7,445 bases of DNA from Flavobacteriales bacterium (GTDB lineage: Bacteria; Bacteroidota; Bacteroidia; Flavobacteriales; Parvicellaceae): the NCBI GenBank assembly GCA_014239715.1, contig JAAZYJ010000286.1, forward strand, positions 1 to 7,445, written 5' to 3'. Each line of letters opens with the position of its first letter. Within the stretch, counting starts at the first letter, position 1. Made by a program: the position numbers and the translations under genes. This document shows positions 1 through 4,571 of this stretch, in pieces. Below the pieces are notes generated by a model. It ran no database searches. It saw only the letters and a program-made list of their open reading frames with translations, and was not told the DNA's origin.

Positions 1-279
1 CAGCAACATATTGTTAACGTGTTGTTGAGAAAACTTAAAAAGGCCGCCAAAGACCATAAAATAAATAACATTGCGATTGCCGGCGGAGTTTCTGCTAATT
101 CAGGACTTCGGTCGAAGCTTCAGCACATGAGCAAAAAGGAGGGTTGGACCGTGTTTATCCCTGATTTTGAGTATTGTACGGATAATGCTGCGATGATTGC
201 TATGGCCTCTCATTTCAAATATTTAGCGGATGATTTTGCCTCGCTCAATATCGTTCCCAAAGCCAGAATGCCAATTTAA
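1..279 (+). CDS. tsaD: TsaD, tRNA N6-threonylcarbamoyladenosine transferase (C-terminal part, 5' truncated by window)
   Basis: The reading frame is open from base 1 (first residues QQHIVNVLLRKL), so the gene begins left of the window; the GTG at 19 is an internal Val codon. The 92 visible residues are the C-terminal end of the Kae1/TsaD/Qri7 family, which with TsaB and TsaE transfers the threonylcarbamoyl group onto A37 of ANN-decoding tRNAs in the cytoplasm. Visible signatures are the IAIAGGVSANSGLR nucleotide-binding segment (about residues 24-37) and YCTDNAAMIAMA (about 58-69), whose Asp belongs to the conserved metal/nucleotide site. The full family length is about 335-340 residues, so roughly a quarter is seen. 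It ends with TAA at 277-279 and converges on rnz. I see nothing broken in this part. Confidence 0.95.
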   Translation, partial: QQHIVNVLLRKLKKAAKDHKINNIAIAGGVSANSGLRSKLQHMSKKEGWTVFIPDFEYCTDNAAMIAMASHFKYLADDFASLNIVPKARMPI

Positions 280-303
280 CAAGTCCGTCGGGATCCATTG
301 TTA

Positions 304-1215
304 TTACAATTTGATCTTTAATCCGTCTTCGGCTAGAATATAATTAGCAAAAACGGGCGAGATCTCCTCATCAAATTTGTCCAGCTCCTTGTATCTGGCA
401 GAGTAATGACCAACAATAAGTTTTCCCACTTCTGCCTTTGCCGCTACTTCAGCTGCCTGCTTTGCGGTGGAATGGTAGGTTTTTTTTGCCCTGGAAGACA
501 AGTCAGAGGTGAAAGTGGCTTCATGATATAGTACGTCTACATTTCTCACTGCTTCGATCGTAGCTTCACTGAACATTGTATCTGAGCAGTAAGCGTAGGA
601 TCTGGCCGGGAGTGGATCTTCGGTCAGCTCTTGGTTAGAAATAACATCACCGTTGCTCGTTTTGAAATCAGCTCCTTTCTTTAGACCAGCAATGTCAGCA
701 AGTGGAATATTGTATTCAAGGATTTTATCTTTTTTGATATTCCTTTCCCGTTCTTTCTCTTGAATTAAAAACCCGCAACAGTCAATTCGATGTTTCAACG
801 GAAAACTATGAACCTCAATCAAATTATCTTCAAATATGAGCTCCTTGTTCTTGAAATTTAAGTTTCGGAGCTCCCATTCAAAATTCAGTTTGTTATTGGA
901 TCCATGGAGAGTCAAATTAATGATGTCCCTTAATTTTTCAGGACCATAAATACAAACCGGCCGTGTCCTTCCTAACAGGTGAAATGTTGAAAGCAAGCCA
1001 ACCAGCCCAAGAAAATGATCCCCATGCAAATGACTAATAAAGATGTGATCAATTTTTTGAAATTTAGCCTTGTATCTACGCAATTGCAGTTGAGTTCCTT
1101 CTGCACAGTCAATCAAAAGGTGTCGCTCCAAAACATTAACGTACTGTGCACTTGCAGACCTGTTCAGAGTCGGAACAGCACTGCCACACCCTAATATAGT
1201 GACCTCAAAACGCAA
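304..1215 (-). CDS. rnz: Ribonuclease Z (tRNA 3' endonuclease), TTG start
   Basis: This is a short-form RNase Z of 303 residues (family about 300-310), a zinc metallo-beta-lactamase-fold endonuclease that removes the 3' trailer of tRNA precursors in the cytoplasm. The HLHGDH motif (62-67) supplies zinc ligands, with further ligands His142 (in PLKHR), Asp212 (in SDT) and His270 (in GHYSARY). HEATF (231-235) and TYHSTA (247-252) are also family motifs. The insertion at about 150-205 fits the substrate-binding and variable region. The start is TTG at 1215-1213: the product then begins (M)RFEVTILGCGSA, as homologues do, and an in-frame TGA lies only four codons upstream with no ATG or GTG between. 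An ATT two codons upstream is a less likely start. The gene ends with tandem stops (TAATAA). A terminator of the preceding gene lies just upstream, so rnz needs its own promoter or read-through. Confidence 0.96.
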   Translation of the reverse strand: MRFEVTILGCGSAVPTLNRSASAQYVNVLERHLLIDCAEGTQLQLRRYKAKFQKIDHIFISHLHGDHFLGLVGLLSTFHLLGRTRPVCIYGPEKLRDIINLTLHGSNNKLNFEWELRNLNFKNKELIFEDNLIEVHSFPLKHRIDCCGFLIQEKERERNIKKDKILEYNIPLADIAGLKKGADFKTSNGDVISNQELTEDPLPARSYAYCSDTMFSEATIEAVRNVDVLYHEATFTSDLSSRAKKTYHSTAKQAAEVAAKAEVGKLIVGHYSARYKELDKFDEEISPVFANYILAEDGLKIKL

Positions 1216-1242
1216 ACTAATATTTCACAAATTACAACAGAT

Positions 1243-1271
1243 AAAAAAAGCCCTGCAATAATAACAGGGCT
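1243..1271 (-). terminator. Intrinsic terminator after the T9SS-protein gene
   Basis: Read on the minus strand, AGCCCTG (1271-1265) and CAGGGCT (1255-1249) form a perfect 7-bp GC-rich stem around a 9-base loop, which a T-G pair can close further. A run of seven T follows (1249-1243). It begins 22 bases after the stop codon of the secreted-protein gene. There is no T run on the plus-strand side, so it acts in one direction. Only 27 bases separate the T run from the TTG start of rnz. Confidence 0.9.
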
Positions 1272-1293
1272 CAATGTCTTTCAATGATAAAAA

Positions 1294-2073
1294 TTACTTT
1301 TTGATGGCGATCTTTTTCGTGACGGTTTTGTTCTCACTGGCCACAGTAACTAAATAAATTCCCGCTTCGAAATCGCTGCCATTGATCATGAAATCCGTTA
1401 CGCCCTTGTTCAGCCTCATTTCCTTTGATTTCACAACTTCACCAATTAAATTGGTTATCACCAGTTTTCCACTGGTTGCAACACCTGACAACACTTGTAA
1501 TCTTGAAATTCCGGTAACTGGATTTGGTGCAACATCTGATACAACCATCGATGCGCTGTTATACCGATTCAAACCAAGAGAAGATCCATCGAGTATTTCA
1601 ATGTAGTACGATGTAATGGTGTCTACCTGTGATGCTGGTATACTGAATGGAGGAACAGTTACATTAGTCGTTGTGTAAATTTTCAAAGGATACACTCCAA
1701 TATCTCCAACAACAGGATCAGACGTGCTATACATCACGATACAACCGTTTCCGCCACCAGGAAATTCACAATTAGTCGGATTGCAGTCATACGTGAAATT
1801 ATTTGGCAGTCCATTTACACTATCCATGATAATATGAACAATGTCCACTGTAATATCAGTTCCAGGCACAATTGGATTGTCCACCAGGGTGTCTGTAGGA
1901 ACAACTACTGTAATCACTTCTGAGTAAGGCATTCCTGTATACGCATCTGCAAGACCAGTTGCAGTATCCGGATAGATCCCGGCTGTCGTGTATGACGGGT
2001 CTGGTGTACACTGGGCGAACCCATTCGCGAGTGTTACTAAAACAAACGCAAGAGCTAGTAAAATTTTTTTCAT
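1294..2073 (-). CDS. Secreted protein with type IX secretion (Por) C-terminal sorting domain
   Basis: This is a 259-residue exported protein of unknown function. Residues 1-21 (MKKILLALAFVLVTLANGFAQ) are a typical Sec signal peptide with likely cleavage after the final Ala-Gln. Residues about 48-163 look like one beta-sandwich unit resembling putative-Ig/cadherin-like domains (VNGLPNNFTYDC ... GDIGVYPLKIYTT), with Cys97, Cys102 and Cys111 around a Gly-rich turn (FPGGGNGC) and Cys22 just after the signal peptide. Residues about 176-259 are a type A sorting domain (VAPNPVTG ... GKLVITNLIGEVV ... FEAGIYLVTV ... KKIAIKK), which the type IX translocon recognises; the protein should be released or fixed at the cell surface. 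I chose the ATG at 2073 because the signal peptide starts there; an open frame extends 20 codons upstream but overlaps the STAS gene and would bury the signal. It follows the STAS gene by 16 bases and has its own terminator. I infer an adhesive or structural role only weakly. Confidence 0.88.
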   Translation of the reverse strand: MKKILLALAFVLVTLANGFAQCTPDPSYTTAGIYPDTATGLADAYTGMPYSEVITVVVPTDTLVDNPIVPGTDITVDIVHIIMDSVNGLPNNFTYDCNPTNCEFPGGGNGCIVMYSTSDPVVGDIGVYPLKIYTTTNVTVPPFSIPASQVDTITSYYIEILDGSSLGLNRYNSASMVVSDVAPNPVTGISRLQVLSGVATSGKLVITNLIGEVVKSKEMRLNKGVTDFMINGSDFEAGIYLVTVASENKTVTKKIAIKK

Positions 2074-2084
2074 ATTAAGTTTTT

Positions 2085-2088
2085 TCCT
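2085..2088 (-). promoter_or_regulatory. Ribosome binding site of the T9SS-protein gene
   Basis: AGGA on the minus strand, 11 bases before the ATG at 2073 and immediately downstream of the STAS stop codon. It supports this start over the upstream in-frame ATG at 2133. Shine-Dalgarno sites are scarce in Bacteroidota, so it is only supportive evidence. Confidence 0.45.
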
Positions 2089-2089
2089 G

Positions 2090-2464
2090 TTAGTCTTCTT
2101 TGTCAACGTCATTTTGTACCTGACTAACGACAAGAAGATCTTCAGCTTGGTTTAAAGTAGGGGTTATATTCAAAACCGTATGGAGTTGAGAAATCTGAAT
2201 AAGTTTTTCCACCGATGGCTGCAACCCTGTAATAACAAGAGTTCCTCCGGCGGCTTTTGTCAATCTATTAGCAACCAACAATGCGCTTAATCCTGACGAG
2301 TCGCAATACCTCGTCTCGGTTAAATCAATTATCATTGCCGCTACTCCATTCTTATCGAGCATTACCACTTCACTTTTCAGCTCAGGAGCAACGATATTGT
2401 TCAGTTTTTCAACCTTAGACGTTATCACCGTATGCTTATCTTTCTTCTCAACAACAAAGTTCAT
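2090..2464 (-). CDS. Single-domain STAS protein (anti-sigma-factor antagonist-like)
   Basis: This 124-residue cytoplasmic protein consists of one STAS domain, the fold of SpoIIAA/RsbV anti-anti-sigma factors. Visible features are the N-terminal beta strands (FVVEKKDKHTVITSKVEKLN), the strand AMIIDLTETRYC and the phospho-site loop DSSGLS (55-60); by alignment with SpoIIAA the phosphorylated residue would be Ser57. GGTLVITGLQPSVEKLIQIS (73-92) completes the fold. The start is placed at the ATG at 2464, where homologue-like sequence begins behind an A-rich leader. The ATG at 2485 would add seven residues and has AGGAG 13 bases upstream; the ATG at 2515 overlaps the -7 element. It lies 57 bases after pyrB and 16 before the secreted-protein gene. 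No serine kinase or sigma factor is present in the window, so its partner is unknown; a role in other signalling or membrane organisation is possible. Confidence 0.9.
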   Translation of the reverse strand: MNFVVEKKDKHTVITSKVEKLNNIVAPELKSEVVMLDKNGVAAMIIDLTETRYCDSSGLSALLVANRLTKAAGGTLVITGLQPSVEKLIQISQLHTVLNITPTLNQAEDLLVVSQVQNDVDKED

Positions 2465-2503
2465 TTTTTGGTCTTTTTTACACATAGAAAAAGCTATGCT
2501 CCT

Positions 2504-2536
2504 CAAATTTAGCAAACTTTTTTATACTCTGTCAAT
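2504..2536 (-). promoter_or_regulatory. Probable Bacteroidota-type promoter of the STAS gene
   Basis: On the minus strand TAAATTTG (2511-2504) matches the Bacteroidota -7 consensus TAnnTTTG exactly, and ATTG (2536-2533) lies 21 bases upstream as the -33 element. The -33 element lies inside the last codons of pyrB. Transcription would begin near 2499-2497, giving a leader of about 35 bases to the ATG at 2464. That leader contains a small hairpin, CATAG/CTATG, at 2498-2483. The consensus is short and AT-rich, so a chance match is possible. Confidence 0.5.
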
Positions 2537-3457
2537 TTTTGCGGCAAGCAGATAAATAGCCGCCATTCTTATTGCTACACCATTTTCTACCTGATTCAAA
2601 ATAATGGCTTGATCTGAGTCTGCAACTTCCGACGTAATTTCTACTCCTCGGTTGATTGGCCCGGGGTGCATTACCACTATTTTTTCATTAAGTTCATCTA
2701 ATATCTGCATAGACAAACCGTATTGCATTGTGTATTCCCGAATTGAAGGAAAGTACTTTATATCTTGCCTTTCCATTTGAATCCTAAGCATGTTTGCCAC
2801 ATCACACCATGCCAGTGCTTCTTTTAAATTGTGCTCTACCCGAACACCAAGCTGAGCGATATGTTTTGGGATTAAGGTTGTTGGTCCACACACCATTACT
2901 TCAGCTCCTAATTTTTGAAGTGCATATATATTTGACAATGCTACTCTGGAATGCTTTATATCTCCTATTATTGCCACCTTTTTACCAGCCACTTCTCCCA
3001 GTCTTTCTCTGATCGAATAAGCGTCAAGAAGTGCTTGAGTGGGGTGTTCATGAGTACCGTCACCTGCATTTATTATCCTGGCATCAACTTGTCTCGATAA
3101 AAATAAGGCCGCGCCTGGTGTGGGGTGACGCATCACGATCATGTCCACTTTCATCGAAAGAATATTGTTCACCGTATCAACAAGCGTTTCACCTTTGGAA
3201 ACGGAAGAAGCTCCCGAAGAAAAGTTGATGATATCGGCAGAAAGTCGTTTTTCAGCCAATTCGAATGACAGCTTTGTTCTTGTCGAATTTTCGAAGAAGA
3301 GATTGGCAATGGTAACATCCCTTAGGGCGGGCACTTTCTTAATTGGTCTGTTAATTACACCTTTAAATGAATCCGCTGTTTGAAAAATCAGTTCAATATC
3401 TTCTTTCGAGATGTATTTAATTCCTAAAAGGTGGTCTGCACTTAATCCCTTATTCAT
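2522..3457 (-). CDS. pyrB: Aspartate carbamoyltransferase catalytic subunit
   Basis: ATCase joins carbamoyl phosphate and aspartate to form N-carbamoyl-aspartate, the first committed step of pyrimidine synthesis, in the cytoplasm. The protein has 311 residues, the usual length (about 305-310). The carbamoyl-phosphate domain carries FFENSTRTKLSFE (STRT at 58-61), SVSKGET (85-91, the active-site Ser/Lys loop), MRHPTPGAA (109-117) and HEHPTQALLD (136-145). The aspartate domain carries IGDIKHSRVALS (164-175), RIQMER (225-230) and MHPGPINRGVEI (263-274). All key motifs are intact. Its ATG overlaps the 3' end of pyrR by 8 bases (ATGAATAA), a sign of translational coupling. No pyrI regulatory-chain gene follows, so the enzyme may work as a simple catalytic trimer unless pyrI lies elsewhere. 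Confidence 0.98.
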   Translation of the reverse strand: MNKGLSADHLLGIKYISKEDIELIFQTADSFKGVINRPIKKVPALRDVTIANLFFENSTRTKLSFELAEKRLSADIINFSSGASSVSKGETLVDTVNNILSMKVDMIVMRHPTPGAALFLSRQVDARIINAGDGTHEHPTQALLDAYSIRERLGEVAGKKVAIIGDIKHSRVALSNIYALQKLGAEVMVCGPTTLIPKHIAQLGVRVEHNLKEALAWCDVANMLRIQMERQDIKYFPSIREYTMQYGLSMQILDELNEKIVVMHPGPINRGVEITSEVADSDQAIILNQVENGVAIRMAAIYLLAAKIDRV

Positions 3458-3995
3458 CTTCTGGTGTATATAGTATCACTTGATCCTCTCCTTCAACTTC
3501 AGCCCAATTCACTGTGACCCGTTCGGATTCAATTGTATCTACGGATTTTCCAACATAATTAGGTTCAATTGGCAGATTTCTACTAAATCTTCTATCAATT
3601 AGTGCCATCAGCTCAACCGTACTTGGTCTGCCAAACGTCATGGTTGCATCCAGTCCAGCTCTTACTGTTCTGCCTGTGTAAAGAACGTCATCGACCAGGA
3701 TCACTTTTTTGCCTTCCACAATAAAATCCATATTCGTAGCGCTGGGGATCAGAGGTCTGTCTGTTCTCCTGAAATCATCACGAAAGAAGGTGATATCCAA
3801 TCCTCCCGTTTGAACTTCAATGTCTGCTTTGGCTTTAATTACTTTCTGCAGCCTATTTGCAAGGTATATGCCCCTTGGTTGAAGGCCTATAATTGCTGAA
3901 TTAGAAAAATCATTGTGATTTTCGATGAGCTGATAACAGAGGCGGTTGATGGTTAATTCAAACTGCTCACTATTTAAGATAATTTCATTCGCCAT
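3450..3995 (-). CDS. pyrR: PyrR, pyrimidine operon regulator / uracil phosphoribosyltransferase
   Basis: The product has 181 residues, the usual length, and belongs to the type I phosphoribosyltransferase family. The signature LDITFFRDDF (66-75) and the PRPP loop VILVDDVLYTGRT (98-110) are intact, followed by VRAGLDA, GRPSTVEL and a C-terminal NYVGKSVDTIESERVTV, all close to Bacillus PyrR. Uracil phosphoribosyltransferase activity is therefore likely. By my alignment with B. subtilis PyrR from memory, several positions tied to mRNA binding differ (Thr18 to Asn, His22 to Tyr, Thr41 to Pro). I chose the ATG at 3995; the open frame runs 43 codons further, but that part has no family similarity and crosses the likely promoter. 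It overlaps pyrB by 8 bases. No PyrR attenuator is visible upstream, so how it regulates pyr genes here is unclear. Confidence 0.96.
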   Translation of the reverse strand: MANEIILNSEQFELTINRLCYQLIENHNDFSNSAIIGLQPRGIYLANRLQKVIKAKADIEVQTGGLDITFFRDDFRRTDRPLIPSATNMDFIVEGKKVILVDDVLYTGRTVRAGLDATMTFGRPSTVELMALIDRRFSRNLPIEPNYVGKSVDTIESERVTVNWAEVEGEDQVILYTPEDE

Positions 3996-4009
3996 CTTGA
4001 ACGATTGCA

Positions 4010-4017
4010 CAAATATA
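4010..4017 (-). promoter_or_regulatory. Candidate -7 element for pyrR-pyrB
   Basis: TATATTTG on the minus strand matches the TAnnTTTG consensus exactly and ends 14 bases before the pyrR ATG. The transcript leader would be only about 8-10 bases. No good TTTG element is found at the usual distance; the nearest is TTCG at 4045-4042 with a 24-base spacer. The call therefore rests on the -7 match alone. Confidence 0.4.
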
Positions 4018-4073
4018 TTCTTTATATGCCACTTTTGCACTCGAATAACACAACTTCTTATAATTAGTACTAT

Positions 4074-4089
4074 TGAACTGACTGAACTG
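4074..4089. repeat. Short tandem direct repeat upstream of pyrR
   Basis: TGAACTG occurs twice on the plus strand (4074-4080 and 4083-4089), separated by two bases, giving a 9-base period. Two perfect 8-base palindromes flank it: TAGTACTA (4065-4072) and CTACGTAG (4097-4104). The group lies between the trxA terminator and the pyrR -7 element, where an operator could sit. Such short repeats also arise by chance in AT-rich DNA, so function is only a possibility. Confidence 0.3.
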
Positions 4090-4106
4090 TCATGCACTAC
4101 GTAGGC

Positions 4107-4136
4107 AAAAAAAATCCCCTGCATAACGCAGAGGAT
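4107..4136 (-). terminator. Intrinsic terminator after trxA
   Basis: On the minus strand ATCCTCTGC (4136-4128) pairs with GCAGGGGAT (4122-4114), 9 bp with one T-G pair, around the loop GTTAT, followed by a T run (4114-4107). It begins 25 bases after the trxA stop codon. It separates the dnaE-trxA unit from pyrR-pyrB. I see no alternative antiterminator pairing that would make it a regulated attenuator. Confidence 0.9.
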
Positions 4137-4161
4137 ACAATTTTTATCAGGAATTCAGCTC

Positions 4162-4479
4162 TTACATAGCCGCTTCCAGTTTATCAATTAAAGTTTGTTT
4201 TGGTACTGCACCGACCGATTTATCCACGACCTCTCCATTTTTAAGAAAGATTATAGTTGGTATGCTTCTCACCCCATACTTGACTGCAATACCTTGATTA
4301 TGGTCAACATTTACCTTACCAATTACTGCTTTACCGTCATATTCTGAATGAATTTCATCTACCAACGGACCTACCATCCTGCAAGGACCGCACCATTCAG
4401 CCCAAAAGTCTACCAACACCGGCTTATCTGATTTTAGTGCTAACTCTTCGAAGTTGTCTTCTGTAAATTCTACTGCCAT
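4162..4479 (-). CDS. trxA: Thioredoxin
   Basis: This is a 105-residue single-domain cytoplasmic thioredoxin, a standard length, which reduces protein disulfides and is recharged by thioredoxin reductase. The active site is WAEWCGPC with redox cysteines Cys30 and Cys33; the buried Asp24 (VDFW) and the cis-proline Pro74 (RSIPT) are present, as is the GAVPKQTL C-terminal segment. There is no signal peptide. The ATG at 4479 matches the family start. It lies 92 bases downstream of dnaE on the same strand and could be transcribed from dnaE or from its own weak promoter. A strong terminator follows. Confidence 0.97.
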   Translation of the reverse strand: MAVEFTEDNFEELALKSDKPVLVDFWAEWCGPCRMVGPLVDEIHSEYDGKAVIGKVNVDHNQGIAVKYGVRSIPTIIFLKNGEVVDKSVGAVPKQTLIDKLEAAM

Positions 4480-4514
4480 TTCTATAATTTTTTAAATTTT
4501 ATTTTCCTAAATCT

Positions 4515-4547
4515 CTAATTTAGTTTAATCATTTGGACAATATCAAA
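4515..4547 (-). promoter_or_regulatory. Weak candidate promoter for trxA
   Basis: On the minus strand TTTG (4547-4544) is followed after 21 bases by TAAATTAG (4522-4515), which matches TAnnTTTG at all but one fixed position. The leader to the trxA ATG would be about 30 bases, A-rich and without a Shine-Dalgarno site. No intrinsic terminator is seen between dnaE and trxA, so read-through from dnaE is equally possible. Confidence 0.35.
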
Positions 4548-4571
4548 AAAAATACCATTCTAAATTTACTG

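Noticed and set aside
278..302. AACAA/TTGTT inverted repeat between tsaD and rnz as a bidirectional terminator.
   Set aside because: The outer stem is 5 AT-rich base pairs with a weak, bulged inner stem and no T run on either strand.
2074..2133. A 20-residue N-terminal extension of the secreted protein starting at 2133.
   Set aside because: It overlaps the STAS gene by 44 bases and would place a charged segment before an otherwise standard signal peptide.
3996..4124. A 43-residue N-terminal extension of PyrR starting at 4124.
   Set aside because: It has no similarity to PyrR, runs across the probable promoter region and would give a protein longer than the family.
4107..4136. The hairpin ahead of pyrR read as a PyrR-controlled attenuator.
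   Set aside because: It begins 25 bases after the trxA stop, has no competing antiterminator or PyrR binding-loop sequence, and lies upstream of the likely pyrR start of transcription.
4535..4571. T-rich stretch after dnaE as an intrinsic terminator.
   Set aside because: Eight T residues are present but no GC-rich stem precedes them.
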